NCBI GenBank assembly: GCA_019801415.1 | Contig: JAHVJD010000002.1 | Location: forward strand, 186,001-250,000 | Length of the DNA: 64,000 nucleotides | Direction: 5' to 3' | DNA from: Nocardioides marinus | GTDB lineage: Bacteria > Pseudomonadota > Alphaproteobacteria > Rhodobacterales > Rhodobacteraceae | Shown here: piece by piece, positions 37,272 through 46,598 of the stretch | How positions within the stretch are numbered: position 1 is the stretch's first letter | Layout: every line of letters begins with the position of its first letter | Translations under genes and position numbers: made by a program | Notes under the pieces: generated by a model | What the model was told of the DNA's origin: nothing | The model's input: the letters and a program-made list of their open reading frames with translations, nothing else | Database searches by the model: none

Positions 37272-37721
37272 TCAGGGCGCTGCTTTTTCGAGGATCGGAT
37301 CCGGCGTCAGCTCGATGTTGGTCGAGGCGGTGACAACGTCATCCACGCCGCCGATGTTGGGCTTGAACGACATCACCAGGCCGGTGAGGTAATAGACCGT
37401 GCCATCCTGCAGGGTGACGGAAAAGTATGCCGGATCATCGCTGTCCAGCGCGGTCTTCATGTCGATCTGACCGAGGTCGCTGGGATCCAGCGCAAGCGAG
37501 GGGCTGAGGGCGCCATTGTTGAAGCTGCCCTTGCCCTTCTTGGTGCCACGGGTGGCCAGCGGGTTGTGGGTGACCAGCGACCATTCCTTGCCGAACTCAC
37601 CGATGTTGGTGATCTCGCCAACGTTCTTGAAGGTCAGGGCGTCGAACCCCGTGACGTCATGGGTGGCAGGCGGCGTCAGAGAAATGCCAAGCGTCACGCC
37701 GGAAGCAGTTTGGTGTCCCAT
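37272..37721 (-). CDS. major tail tube protein
   Basis: This 149-residue sheet-rich protein begins MGHQTASGVTLGISLTPPATHD and contains EITNIGEFGKEWSLVTHNPL and LDPSDLGQIDMKTALDSDDP, patterns common to siphophage tail tube proteins. It is directly upstream of the chaperone pair and downstream of the tail terminator-type gene, the normal order. It should polymerise as hexameric rings around the tape measure. Confidence 0.82.
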   Translation of the reverse strand: MGHQTASGVTLGISLTPPATHDVTGFDALTFKNVGEITNIGEFGKEWSLVTHNPLATRGTKKGKGSFNNGALSPSLALDPSDLGQIDMKTALDSDDPAYFSVTLQDGTVYYLTGLVMSFKPNIGGVDDVVTASTNIELTPDPILEKAAP

Positions 37722-37777
37722 ATCGGGCTCCTTTCAGAATTGCAGTAAGCGCCCCAGCCGGGCGCAGGGGTGGAAAC

Positions 37778-38071
37778 TCAGGACGCCGCGTCGAGGACGG
37801 GCGTCAGGCTGGCGGCAAATTCGGCCATCACTTCACCGGCGGCTTCGGTGGCCTCTGCAACCGTGCCGCGGTAGGTGACGCCGTTTTCCAGCGTGAACTC
37901 CAGGCACTCGCCGGACTTGGGCGCCTGCCCCTTGAACATCGCCACCGGATGCCCTGGCGTGTTGTCCTTCAACGGCAGCCGGGTAAGGGTCACGCCCTCG
38001 ACCACGCGGGGCGCGGGGGCGCTTTTGGCCATAACTTCCTGCTCCGCCGGGGCGGTTTTCTTTGTGCTCAT
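37778..38071 (-). CDS. hypothetical phage protein between tail terminator and tail tube
   Basis: This 97-residue protein has a Lys/Pro/Ala-rich N-terminal tail and then a compact domain (GVTLTRLPLKDNTPG, FTLENGVTYRGTVAEAT). No family is recognised. It is in a late operon position between tail terminator and tube genes and so is probably a minor tail or assembly protein. Confidence 0.65.
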   Translation of the reverse strand: MSTKKTAPAEQEVMAKSAPAPRVVEGVTLTRLPLKDNTPGHPVAMFKGQAPKSGECLEFTLENGVTYRGTVAEATEAAGEVMAEFAASLTPVLDAAS

Positions 38072-38106
38072 CAGAACAGTCCTTTTGAGGTGGGTGGGTG
38101 AAGAGG

Positions 38107-38463
38107 TTAGTCGCGGTAGGTCAGCGCGAAGGTCAGGGAGACCCGCTGCGCAGTGTTTGCGTCCTTGCTGAAGCCATCCCGCAGGGCCGTCAGGCGCGTG
38201 CTCAGAACTGGCCCGCCGCTGTAGCCCTCAAGCGCCGCGCGCAATGCGCGGCTGATCGTAAAAGCATCGTCAAATTCAACGCCCCAGCAGTCGATCTGGA
38301 CGGCCGCCCGCATCAACCCGAGGCTGCTCAGCGTGTGCTCGCGCCGCCCGCCGACCCGAACGATCGTCACCCGCGGCATCGTCTCGCCGTCGCTGAAGTA
38401 GCCCCATTGGACCGGGCAGCTCAGCGCGCCGCGAAGAAGTGACAACAGATGTTCTTCCATCAC
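38107..38463 (-). CDS. tail terminator/completion protein (DUF3168-like)
   Basis: This 118-residue protein starts MMEEHLLSLLRGALSCPVQWG and ends RVSLTFALTYRD. The order (helix, PRVTIVRVGG strand, VQIDCWG strand, sheet to end) matches small tail terminator proteins such as the DUF3168 and gp17 group. It overlaps the neck protein gene by 4 bases. Its role would be to cap the tail tube and join it to the head connector. Confidence 0.78.
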   Translation of the reverse strand: MMEEHLLSLLRGALSCPVQWGYFSDGETMPRVTIVRVGGRREHTLSSLGLMRAAVQIDCWGVEFDDAFTISRALRAALEGYSGGPVLSTRLTALRDGFSKDANTAQRVSLTFALTYRD

Positions 38464-38915
38464 CGCCTCCGCTTCGCCTTGCGCGCCATGGTCGCCTCCA
38501 GCTCGCGGCGCAACGTCGCCGCCAGCCCTTCAATGATATCCCCCCGGTGCGCTTCCCATGCCGGGGTCAGCGATGGCGTGGGTGGTGTTGCGCCCACGAA
38601 TTTGCCGCTCTTGTGATACCGCGGCGCGGTGCCCCATTCGAGCAGATGCGCATGGGGTGCCGACCGGGTCGAGCCAACAAACATCCGGACAGCATTCGGC
38701 CCGATTTCCGGCGCACGCTGACCGCGCTGCAGCGTGGCCGAAACCGCAAAGGCGCGCTCATCCGAGCCCGGCCAAAGCTGGTTTGCCATCGCGGCAACCG
38801 GCTTCAGCTCCTTTGCCAGCGCCCGGCGCACAACCCCCTTCGAGGTGGCCTTGGGCAACACCGCGAGGATGCTGTCGATCTCCCGCAGGCCTTCGATCTT
38901 GAAACTCGCCGTCAT
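38460..38915 (-). CDS. HK97 gp10-like neck protein
   Basis: This 151-residue protein begins MTASFKIEGLREIDSILAVLPK, with a helix KGVVRRALAKELKPVAAMAN and HLLEWGTAPRYHKSG, the typical pattern of the HK97-gp10 family. These proteins are neck or tail-joining components. It lies after the head closure gene and overlaps the terminator gene by 4 bases. Confidence 0.83.
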   Translation of the reverse strand: MTASFKIEGLREIDSILAVLPKATSKGVVRRALAKELKPVAAMANQLWPGSDERAFAVSATLQRGQRAPEIGPNAVRMFVGSTRSAPHAHLLEWGTAPRYHKSGKFVGATPPTPSLTPAWEAHRGDIIEGLAATLRRELEATMARKAKRRR

Positions 38916-38947
38916 TCAATCACTCCCGATCGATCTGCAGTCGCGGC

Positions 38948-39364
38948 CTAGGACAGGCTGCTTTCCACAACGAGGTAGATCCATCGCCGGTCCGACAGCG
39001 CATCCACCTCGCGCACGTCGTAGCGCGTGCCCGGCAGCGGATCCGCCTCGCCTGCCCCGCCCGGCAATCCATGGCGCAGCGTGCGCATGCGACAGCCCGT
39101 ATCGATGTCCAGGGCGGTTCCCATCTTGCGGATGCGCAGCTTGAACACCGCCCGCCCCTGCAAGCGCGCGGCCTCGACCGCCTCACTGCCGCGCATGTAG
39201 ATGACCTCGGCCCGGCAGGTGCGGATCTCAGTCCAGACCCGTGACTTGCCGTTCAACCCCGTGCTTGCGACCTGGTCGGGTCGATCGAAGGCAACCCTCT
39301 GGCGCATGGCCACGAACCCGCGCCCCCTGCGCGCCGAACTGCGCGGCATCGCCCCCGCCATCAA
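38948..39364 (-). CDS. head closure/head-tail adaptor protein (SPP1 gp16-like)
   Basis: This 138-residue protein has RQRVAFDRPDQVASTGLNGK near the start and ends DALSDRRWIYLVVESSL. This form, a basic N-terminal strand and a final W-x-Y-L-x-V strand, is typical of phage head-tail adaptor proteins that close the portal after packaging. Its ATG overlaps the upstream connector gene by 4 bases. An internal Met at residue 20 is an alternative start. Confidence 0.78.
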   Translation of the reverse strand: MMAGAMPRSSARRGRGFVAMRQRVAFDRPDQVASTGLNGKSRVWTEIRTCRAEVIYMRGSEAVEAARLQGRAVFKLRIRKMGTALDIDTGCRMRTLRHGLPGGAGEADPLPGTRYDVREVDALSDRRWIYLVVESSLS

Positions 39365-39942
39365 ACCACAACCCGCCAGCGGGCCAGCAGCGTGTTCACC
39401 GCCGCGGGAAGGTCATTCCCTGACCCGTCCATCTGCGCCGCATCCCGGTTCTCATACCAATGGGCAACCAGCATCTGCACCGCCACCTTCAGCGCAATTG
39501 GCACCTCGGCGGCGCCGCCAAATCCCGCCATGATCGAGATCCGCACCGGATAGCGAACCGGCTGCAGCGCGGGCAGCGAGTATCCGCGCGCCCAGGTCAG
39601 CTGGGTGCGGCGGGACGGGTATCTATCCAGATCCCAGGCACTTGCAGGCAATTCCTGTTCCACCCCGTCCCGGTCGAGGTAGCGGACAACAACGGATTGC
39701 ACCGGCTCCAGCGGCAGGCTGATCCGCCCCGGCCAGGCCTCCAGCTCCAGCAGCCATTCCTGTGTCACGATGGCCCGCCCGAGGATCCCGGACGGGCCGT
39801 TGAGGTAGTCAACCGCGGCCGCGATAAACCCTTCGATCAGCTGATCGTCTTCCATGTCGTCAGCCTCGACAAGGCAGTGGCGTTTCGCCTCCTCCAGGGT
39901 GACAGGCAATTCAGCCGGTGGGGTGCTCATCGTCAGCCGCAT
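39361..39942 (-). CDS. head-tail connector protein (phiE125 gp8/gp6-like)
   Basis: This 193-residue protein has PVTLEEAKRHCLVEADDMEDD followed by IEGFIAAAVDYLN, the clear N-terminal signature of the gp6/gp8-type connector family, and later RYPVRISIMAGFGGAAEVP. It forms a ring under the portal. The usual family start is at MSTPPAELPV or the Met four residues earlier; both are in frame. Confidence 0.85.
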   Translation of the reverse strand: MRLTMSTPPAELPVTLEEAKRHCLVEADDMEDDQLIEGFIAAAVDYLNGPSGILGRAIVTQEWLLELEAWPGRISLPLEPVQSVVVRYLDRDGVEQELPASAWDLDRYPSRRTQLTWARGYSLPALQPVRYPVRISIMAGFGGAAEVPIALKVAVQMLVAHWYENRDAAQMDGSGNDLPAAVNTLLARWRVVV

Positions 39943-39945
39943 GGC

Positions 39946-40233
39946 TTACCCTTTCTTCGCCGCAGGCTTGGACTTGGTGGCAGGTGTCACTGCCTTGGCG
40001 ACAGGGGCCTCGGTTTGCACCTGCACCCGGGTTTGCAGTTCCACCTCGCCAGCGCCGAGATCATCCAAAGGGTTCACCAGCACGTCGCTTGTCGCGGCCT
40101 GCGTTGCGCCCTTGCTGTTCGGGTCGACCGCGACACCGCGGGCAATCAGATCCTCTGCGGTCCGGGCGTCAAACCCGGCGACCTCGCCGGGCTGATACAT
40201 CAGATGCGACCGCAGAAACTTCACCGACCTCAT
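39946..40233 (-). CDS. hypothetical phage head protein
   Basis: This 95-residue protein starts MRSVKFLRSHLMYQPGEVAGFD and contains ARTAEDLIARGVAVDP, a short fold common in small proteins beside capsid genes, followed by a low-complexity Ala/Lys/Pro tail. Its stop is 3 bases before the connector start, and its start overlaps the preceding gene by 4 bases. Function is unknown. Confidence 0.7.
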   Translation of the reverse strand: MRSVKFLRSHLMYQPGEVAGFDARTAEDLIARGVAVDPNSKGATQAATSDVLVNPLDDLGAGEVELQTRVQVQTEAPVAKAVTPATKSKPAAKKG

Positions 40234-40691
40234 GCCGGCAGGCGGTCCGCACCGCCGAATACCACCACCGAGGACAAGGCCGCCGTGTCGGTGGCCCCTG
40301 AGCTCAGATCGGGGGTGAACTTGGCCCGCAGGTAGCGGCCCGCGCCCATGATCGGCGCCATCACCTCGTAGGTGCCGGTGACCGTGCCGCCCCCGGCAGG
40401 TCCGGTGGCCACCACGGCGCTGGCAACGACATGCAGATCCGCAGCATCGCTCAGATCACTCTCATTGCCGCTTTCCAGCGTGCAGGCGATCGACAGGGTT
40501 TCGCCATCGCCAAGCGTGGCCGAGAACGGCACGGCAAAGACGCAGCTCTGCGGCATCCCGATCTCGGCGCGATCCAGAATGGCGCCGATGACTTCGGTGT
40601 TGTCACCTGCACCGCCAGCCGTGGCGGCCACGTTGGCCGAGGCGCGCATCACGGTGATCAGCGCGCCGATGTTACGAAGTTGAGTGGTCAT
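40230..40691 (-). CDS. putative capsid decoration/stabilising protein
   Basis: This 153-residue protein is Gly/Ala/Ser-rich and sheet-like (SQ-free, with FAVPFSATLGDGETLSIAC and YLRAKFTPDLSSG). It directly follows the major capsid gene, the usual place of a decoration protein. No motif fixes the family, so the assignment is from position and composition. Confidence 0.62.
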   Translation of the reverse strand: MTTQLRNIGALITVMRASANVAATAGGAGDNTEVIGAILDRAEIGMPQSCVFAVPFSATLGDGETLSIACTLESGNESDLSDAADLHVVASAVVATGPAGGGTVTGTYEVMAPIMGAGRYLRAKFTPDLSSGATDTAALSSVVVFGGADRLPA

Positions 40692-40751
40692 GACAGTTCT
40701 CCTCAGTCCGACCGAAAGAAAAAAGCGGGCTATCGGCCCGCCGGTTCAGGA

Positions 40752-42077
40752 TCAGGTGCCGGGTGCCCAGGTCACGCCGGTCAGGATGGAGACCGCGGGC
40801 AGATGCCGCAGGCCGATGTCGTGCTGCATGATCATGCGCATCAGCGTTTCATCGCGCGAGAACGCCGACTGCATCTGGCCCTCGGCATCCTTGTAGGGCG
40901 CCTCGGTCGACATCGCGATCTCGATACCCATGTGCTCGCCGACAAGGATATGGCCGGGGTGCGCCAGCATGATTTCGGATTCGTCACTGCCCGCGCCGAG
41001 GTTGTCGGGGATCTCGGTAGTGATATGCACCGGCTTCATGCGCAGCTGGCCGCTGGCCATCTCCGGATAGACCTTGTTGCCATTGCCGTCGCGCAGGTTG
41101 GTCAGGAACATCGCGGTGCGCGGTGACATGATCCAATGCGCGCCGGTCACCACCACGTTTGCATTGGCCAGCGCCAGCTCCATGCGGCCAAGGTCGTTGT
41201 CGACCTTCTGCAGGTCCGGCGCGGCGGTCATCGACAGCACATGCGTCTTCTCCACCGGCGTGCCTTTGTGCTGGAAGCGCAGCCCCTTCGGCGCGTAATC
41301 CGTTCCCGATCCGCGCAGGAAGTGGCGGTCCTGGATCTGCGCCGCATCCGCCACCGCATCATCGCGCACCATCCGGTCGACGGCGGTCGAGGCGGTGCGC
41401 AGCAGATCATTGGAAATCGGGATGATGCCGCTCAGCTTCTTGGCCGAGAGCTTCACCTGACCGTAGCTGTAGCCGGTGGCCTTGGCATCCTGCTGCTCAC
41501 CGCCATAGCCGAAGGTCGCCCCGGTCGCGCGGCGGTTGGTGGTCATGTTCCCGTTCGGCATCGGCACGATGCGCGGCCCCATCGAGGTCACAACGCTGAC
41601 CGGGCGCAACAGCTCGATCACCTCGCCCCCCACATCCTCCGGCACCAGGAAGCCGCCCGCGGTGGCCCCGCCCATGTTCTGGTTGGCGAAGAGGCCGCTG
41701 TCGCCATTGGCCTCAGCGATCTGCTGCGCGACGTAGTGGTTGCCCCCGGCCGCCGCGATGGTGCGCACCATGCGCGCGAAGGTGAGGCCCGGCTCTTTCG
41801 GCTTTGCGGGCGCGGTGTCGGCCGTGACGCCTGCAGGCGGCGTGGCGCCGGGAAGAGGTGCCGCCGGGCGAGCCGCAGCGGCGCGGCGGCGCTCGATGTC
41901 TTCCAGCGCACTCATCTGGGCGGCCAGCTTGTCATCCTCGGCCTTCAGACCATCGAGCGTGGCCACCTGCTCATCGGTCCAGTCCTCATCGCTGCCGATG
42001 GACGCCGCAAGCGCCTCCATCTGGTCGATAATACCCGCACGGCGGGCTTGCAGTTCCAGGAGTTTATCCATGGTCAT
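40752..42077 (-). CDS. major capsid protein, HK97 fold with N-terminal delta domain
   Basis: This 441-residue protein has a helical, charged N-terminus of about 115 residues (MTMDKLLELQARRAGIIDQM), a Pro/Ala linker, and then the capsid domain (NMGGATAGGFLVPEDVGGEV, ATGATFGYGGE, HWIMSPRTAMFL). Such N-terminal domains act as scaffold and are cut off by the prohead protease, encoded just upstream. Its start overlaps the protease stop by ATGA. Length and domain order match HK97-type capsids. Confidence 0.94.
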   Translation of the reverse strand: MTMDKLLELQARRAGIIDQMEALAASIGSDEDWTDEQVATLDGLKAEDDKLAAQMSALEDIERRRAAAARPAAPLPGATPPAGVTADTAPAKPKEPGLTFARMVRTIAAAGGNHYVAQQIAEANGDSGLFANQNMGGATAGGFLVPEDVGGEVIELLRPVSVVTSMGPRIVPMPNGNMTTNRRATGATFGYGGEQQDAKATGYSYGQVKLSAKKLSGIIPISNDLLRTASTAVDRMVRDDAVADAAQIQDRHFLRGSGTDYAPKGLRFQHKGTPVEKTHVLSMTAAPDLQKVDNDLGRMELALANANVVVTGAHWIMSPRTAMFLTNLRDGNGNKVYPEMASGQLRMKPVHITTEIPDNLGAGSDESEIMLAHPGHILVGEHMGIEIAMSTEAPYKDAEGQMQSAFSRDETLMRMIMQHDIGLRHLPAVSILTGVTWAPGT

Positions 42078-43021
42078 TTCCTCATTGCGGCCAGCCGCCG
42101 CGCTTGAATATCGGCGGCCACACGCGCACTGCGGCCCGCCCCTTGAGCCCGGGTGCGCCCGGAACCTTCCCTCAGCAGCCCCTCAAGGGTGCCGATCCGA
42201 TCTGCCATGCCCGCCTCGACGGCGCGGGTTGCCGCGAGCATGCCGCCGCGGCCAAAATCCGCGCGCACCCGCTCGGCCGAGACGCCGCGCCCCGCCGCCA
42301 CATCGGCGATGAAGACCGCCTCGATGGCGTCGATGTCGCGCTGGATGGCCGCCCGCCCTTCCTCGGTCGAAGGGTCAGGCCGCTTGTCGGGGGCATTGCT
42401 GCTGACGATCTCGTAGCTGCGCCGGCCATTGGCATCCGCCGCCTCCTGCCGCGACATCGAGGCGACCACGCCGATCGAGCCAACCGCGGCAGAGCGATCC
42501 ATGATGATTTCCCGCGACTGGCTGGCCAGCCAGTAGGCCGCCGACGCGCAATTGCCGGTGACGAAGGTGACGGTGGGTTTCCTGAGCGCCCGCAGGCCTT
42601 CCGCCGCCTCGCCCAGGCCCGACACCACCCCGCCCGGGCTGTCGGCGAGGATCACGATGCGGGCGACCTCGTCCGAGGCTTCCGCCACCCGGATGTCGCG
42701 CATGAAGGCATCGAGCGAGGTGCCATCGCTGGAGGCGCTCACCATGGACGCCCGCGGAAAGATCGGCCCCAGCAGCGGCACCACTGCCGCGCCGTCTCGC
42801 ACCGTGCTCATCCGGGTGCCCTCAAGCCGCGTGCCGACCGCCGCCACCGCCGACATGTTCGCCGCGAGCCGCTCGATATGACCGTCCGCGGCGATGCGTT
42901 TCAGCACATCCTCGTCCAGCGCCCGCAGCGCGATCGCTTCGATCGCATCGAGATAATCGGGCATGATCGCCCAGGGCTGCGACCGGATGGCCGCAACCAG
43001 TGCCGTCAGTTGCTGCTTCAT
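42074..43021 (-). CDS. S49-family (SppA/ClpP-like) head maturation protease
   Basis: This 315-residue serine protease has DSPGGVVSGL near residue 125 and GNCASAAYWLASQ with the catalytic Ser near residue 155, then DRSAAVGSIGVVASM, all S49 peptidase signatures. In this gene position, between portal and capsid, such enzymes cut the scaffold domain of the capsid protein. The ATG at 43021 overlaps the portal stop by 4 bases and is preferred over a longer upstream frame. Confidence 0.9.
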   Translation of the reverse strand: MKQQLTALVAAIRSQPWAIMPDYLDAIEAIALRALDEDVLKRIAADGHIERLAANMSAVAAVGTRLEGTRMSTVRDGAAVVPLLGPIFPRASMVSASSDGTSLDAFMRDIRVAEASDEVARIVILADSPGGVVSGLGEAAEGLRALRKPTVTFVTGNCASAAYWLASQSREIIMDRSAAVGSIGVVASMSRQEAADANGRRSYEIVSSNAPDKRPDPSTEEGRAAIQRDIDAIEAVFIADVAAGRGVSAERVRADFGRGGMLAATRAVEAGMADRIGTLEGLLREGSGRTRAQGAGRSARVAADIQARRLAAMRK

Positions 43022-44313
43022 TTTGGATCTCCACTCTGTCCTTCCGCGCCGCCCGGCGCAGGCTTTTGACCCGCGATCTCCATGTTCGACGGCCTCCAAT
43101 ATTCGCTTCCGGCATCGCCGGGGATGTCAGGCAGGTTTTCGTAGCGGCGCAGCTCGTTGCCGTTGGCCATGCCCATCTGCCGCTGGTACCAGTAGGCCTC
43201 CATCCGGCTCTTGAGGTCGCCCTTCACCAGGGCATCGGTCAGGTGCTCGAAGTAGAACCCCTCCCGCGCAAAGGCCTTGGTCGCCGCCTGCGCCACCCGC
43301 GTGTAGTGCCGCCCGAGGTGAAAGATCACGAACTCCAGCGACTGCTGCTCGATGTTGCTGAAGGTGGCCCGCGAAAGGTCGAAGATCAGGTGCGGCGGCA
43401 CCCCCCAGATCCGGGCGAGGTCCACCACCTGGAACTGCCGGGTTTCAAGGTACTGGCTGGATTTCAGGTCATGGCTTAGGAAGGTCGCCTTCAGGTCCTG
43501 GTCGAGCACCGCAACCATTTCGCTGTCCGGGCCGGAATACATCCGCGTCCAGTCATCCCGGATCCGCCCCTTGTCCTCCGGAGCCACCTTCTGCTCGGTG
43601 GTCAGCACCGTCGACGGTCGCCCGCCCTTGTTCCAGAACCGCGCCGCATGGTCCGAGGTGGCGATCGCTCCGCCTAAGGCATCGCGGGCATACTGCACCG
43701 GGTTCAGCCCCTGGATCCCGTCTCGCGAGAACCCGGGCACGTAGAAGATATCCCGCGCCGCAAAGCGTTCGTGACTGCCATCCGGCAGCGTCGCGTCGAA
43801 AAACAGGAAAGTGCCCTCGGCCCGGTCGAAATACTCAACCGGCAGGCAATGGCCGGGCTTAAGTCGGGTGATCGCCACCGGATCGCCGCGCCGGTCGCGG
43901 CTGATGTAGCCATGAAAGCCTCCCGCCAGCAGGATGTCCGCCAGCAACAGCTCGAAGAAGGAAAAGGCCGTCTGGTGCGTGTTCGGCCCGCGCAGGAACA
44001 GCTTGGCCGCGGCGTTGTCATCGGCCGGCATGCGGCCCTGCTCGGTCTTCTGGTAGAAGTGCAGCGGCGTCATGGCAAAGACGCCCGTCAGGATCCGCAG
44101 CGCCTGAAGCGTCGCAGGAATGGAAAGCGCGGTCTGCTCATTGACCCGCACCCCGGCCTTGGAAGGACCGCCGACAACCTGGAATCCGTGCCACTGCCGC
44201 TCACTGGCGATGTTGTGTGAGGCCGCGCGCACAGGTGGCTCAGCGCGCACAGAAGCAGCGGCCTGCGGCTGAGCCGCAGGCCGGAAGAAGTCCAGCAATC
44301 CCATGGGTGTCAC
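43018..44313 (-). CDS. portal protein, HK97 family
   Basis: This 431-residue protein has LRILTGVFAMTPLHFYQ near residue 75, AFSFFELLLADILLAGGFHG, the IFYVPGFSRDGIQGLNPVQY block and VDLARIWGVPPHLIFD, all standard HK97-type portal blocks. It forms the dodecameric DNA gate of the capsid. The GTG at 44313 overlaps the terminase stop (GTGA); an ATG three codons later is an alternative. Confidence 0.93.
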   Translation of the reverse strand: MTPMGLLDFFRPAAQPQAAASVRAEPPVRAASHNIASERQWHGFQVVGGPSKAGVRVNEQTALSIPATLQALRILTGVFAMTPLHFYQKTEQGRMPADDNAAAKLFLRGPNTHQTAFSFFELLLADILLAGGFHGYISRDRRGDPVAITRLKPGHCLPVEYFDRAEGTFLFFDATLPDGSHERFAARDIFYVPGFSRDGIQGLNPVQYARDALGGAIATSDHAARFWNKGGRPSTVLTTEQKVAPEDKGRIRDDWTRMYSGPDSEMVAVLDQDLKATFLSHDLKSSQYLETRQFQVVDLARIWGVPPHLIFDLSRATFSNIEQQSLEFVIFHLGRHYTRVAQAATKAFAREGFYFEHLTDALVKGDLKSRMEAYWYQRQMGMANGNELRRYENLPDIPGDAGSEYWRPSNMEIAGQKPAPGGAEGQSGDPK

Positions 44314-46010
44314 ATCCCTGTGTACTCAAACGCCTGCGCCCCGGCGGCAACCGGATTGCGGCTCATCAACGTGAAGGCATTCATGCCTGCGATCAGCGGG
44401 TCGATCTTGGCGCGCCCCGCGGCTTCCTTTGTCATCCGCACCGCCGATCCGCGCTGCTCGACCTTGGCGTTGCCCAGCACCCACTCCATCATCGGCTGGT
44501 TGCTGTGTAGAAGGGTTCCGTCCTTCAGCTTGCGCTCCATCCCCCAGATCGCCGGGGACAGGCGCCAGTCCTGGCCGACATAGCGCAGCTGGTCCTCGTC
44601 AATCCCGATCGCCATCATCTCCTCGAGGATCGAGTAGACCTGCACCGTATCCAGCCCCACCGCCGCCTCAGCAGGCAAGAGCCCCGCGTTCAGCAGCTCG
44701 CCCGCGATCTGCGTGGCCCCCTCGATGTCGCCGGTAGGCTGATCTTCCGTCAGCAACGTCAGATCGCCAGCCTTTGCGAAGTCGTGCAGCCGCGGCGCGA
44801 TTTCGTTGCGCGCCCGCAGCACCTCCGGATGCGCCCAGGCATGGAACCACATGAGCCAGTTCTTGGTCTCGCGCTCGCGGCCGACCACCGACAGGCCAAA
44901 GAGATCATCCAGCCCGCCGCCGTCGAGGCCCAGCACCGCGACCTCGCAGCGGTTGATCAGCTCCTCAAGGCCGAAGGTTTCCGGCCCGGCCTTCTTCCAG
45001 TAGAGCGCGCCGCTCCAACCACCGCCGAGGCCAACGCCGATCTCGACGTTGAAGTGCTGCGAGGCAAGAAGCTGCAGCGCCTTTGGCCCCTTTTCCCGCG
45101 CCTTCACCAGCTGATCCTCCAGGAACGCCGGATCAACAGACCGCCCGAGGTGCGGGTTCACCAGCGCCCAGGTCTCGGGCTTTTGCCAGTGCTTCGCCAT
45201 CTTGCGCGGCAGCTCGTAGAGCACCGCCAGCATCGGAGACTGCAGGCGCCCGTCACGTACCGCCCGCGCCGTTTCCAGCTCGGCCTTGAACACGCCAGCG
45301 GGCTGGTCCTTCGACTGCGTCGTGATCTGCATCACGAACCCCTCCGGCCGCGAGGCCAGCGCGCCACGCAGCTCAAGGAACACCCCGTCCGCCTTGCTCT
45401 TCTTGGCGAACTCATGGGTTTCGTCGATCATCGTGTAGGTGGCCTTGCCGCCCGTGATGACGTCACCATCCGCCGCCTTGACCGAGATCTCCGCCCGGCT
45501 GACCTTGTGGGTGATCGTGCGAGCGTGGTCCTGAATATGGAATCGCTTGTCGAGCTCGGGATCCGCCCGGATGATGCCCTTGATCTGCTTGAAGGAGATC
45601 TTCGCGATCGTCATCGTCGGCGCGATCAGCAAGAGCTCCGCCTCGGGCCGTTCGTTCATGATGCAGGCGGTCAGGATGATCGCCGCCGCGATCGCAGATT
45701 TGCCGTTCTTCTTCGGGATCAGCAGGAAGAACTCCCGCAGCATCCGCCGCTTCTTGACCGGATCATAGCTGCCGAAGACCGCCCGGACGAAGTCGAACAC
45801 CCACGGCGCGCTGACCTCGCCGTAAGTCGGCTGGTCCATCAGATCCGGCACGCGCAAGCGCTTGAAGATCCGCAGGGCTTTTTCCGCCGGTTCATCGAAC
45901 AGCGGCAGGTCCGGGATCAGCGACTGGCGGTTGACGATCCGCTCCTCCCAGTCCGGCACCGCCGTCGACCAGGCTGCCAGCTCGGCCGGATCGATGAATG
46001 CATCTTTCAT
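44310..46010 (-). CDS. terminase large subunit
   Basis: This 566-residue protein has a packaging ATPase with a Walker A-type loop PKKNGKSAIAA at about 100-108 and Walker B TYTMIDETHEF. The C-terminal nuclease part has VLGLDGGGLDDLFGLSVVG with acidic metal ligands. It pumps and cuts phage DNA together with the small subunit. It lies 10 bases after the small-subunit gene and overlaps the portal gene by 4 bases. Confidence 0.93.
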   Translation of the reverse strand: MKDAFIDPAELAAWSTAVPDWEERIVNRQSLIPDLPLFDEPAEKALRIFKRLRVPDLMDQPTYGEVSAPWVFDFVRAVFGSYDPVKKRRMLREFFLLIPKKNGKSAIAAAIILTACIMNERPEAELLLIAPTMTIAKISFKQIKGIIRADPELDKRFHIQDHARTITHKVSRAEISVKAADGDVITGGKATYTMIDETHEFAKKSKADGVFLELRGALASRPEGFVMQITTQSKDQPAGVFKAELETARAVRDGRLQSPMLAVLYELPRKMAKHWQKPETWALVNPHLGRSVDPAFLEDQLVKAREKGPKALQLLASQHFNVEIGVGLGGGWSGALYWKKAGPETFGLEELINRCEVAVLGLDGGGLDDLFGLSVVGRERETKNWLMWFHAWAHPEVLRARNEIAPRLHDFAKAGDLTLLTEDQPTGDIEGATQIAGELLNAGLLPAEAAVGLDTVQVYSILEEMMAIGIDEDQLRYVGQDWRLSPAIWGMERKLKDGTLLHSNQPMMEWVLGNAKVEQRGSAVRMTKEAAGRAKIDPLIAGMNAFTLMSRNPVAAGAQAFEYTGM

Positions 46011-46020
46011 GGATCAGCCC

Positions 46021-46542
46021 TCAGTTCGGCCGGAACCCGGGGAGATCAAGATCCGAGCCCCACTCGGTGCCTTCGGCACTTTCATGCGCGGCCTGCAGCG
46101 CGGCCTCCTTCTTGCCCAGCCGCTCGCTTGCCGCCGGTTTCTTAGCCTTCTGCGCCGCATCGAGTTTCCGGCCCGCGCCCATCAGGTCGTTCTTCTCCAG
46201 CATCTGCTGCAGCAGGCGTTCCGCGCCGATGTTGCCATTCTCAGCCGCCTCCCAGGCGCGCTCAAATCGCCGGGCATCCAGCCGATCGCGCATCCGGTTC
46301 CGCTCCGACAGCTCGGATCTAAAATACCGTTTCAGCGTCGGCTCAGAGATCGCCTGGCCGGTCCGCGGATCCACGATACAGGCCGCGATCCGCATGTTCG
46401 ACCAACCCAAAGCCAGTAACATACTGACTTTACGTGCATTTTCCTCTGTGCGCTGGAACTTCGGCCGCCCCCGCTTGCCTTTGGTCGTGAAGACAGGGTT
46501 GCCGAACAGGTCTAGACCGTCCGGAAATTCTTGATCAGCCAA
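46021..46542 (-). CDS. terminase small subunit
   Basis: This 173-residue protein has a helix-turn-helix-like section at about 35-65 (VSMLLALGWSNMRIAACIVD) with SEPTLKRYFRSEL, a helical middle (AAENGNIGAERLLQQML) and a charged tail. This matches small terminase subunits that recognise the phage DNA. The start is TTG, with GGAG at suitable distance. It is followed directly by the large subunit. Confidence 0.85.
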   Translation of the reverse strand: MADQEFPDGLDLFGNPVFTTKGKRGRPKFQRTEENARKVSMLLALGWSNMRIAACIVDPRTGQAISEPTLKRYFRSELSERNRMRDRLDARRFERAWEAAENGNIGAERLLQQMLEKNDLMGAGRKLDAAQKAKKPAASERLGKKEAALQAAHESAEGTEWGSDLDLPGFRPN

Positions 46543-46598
46543 AAAAATTCTCCGCGTGAGCTAGAGCACCGGTTTGCGGCGACGGGCCGTCACAGGGA

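Noticed and set aside
44784-46145. 453-codon plus-strand frame
   Set aside because: Antisense to the terminase large subunit, with Arg/His-rich composition and no ribosome site.
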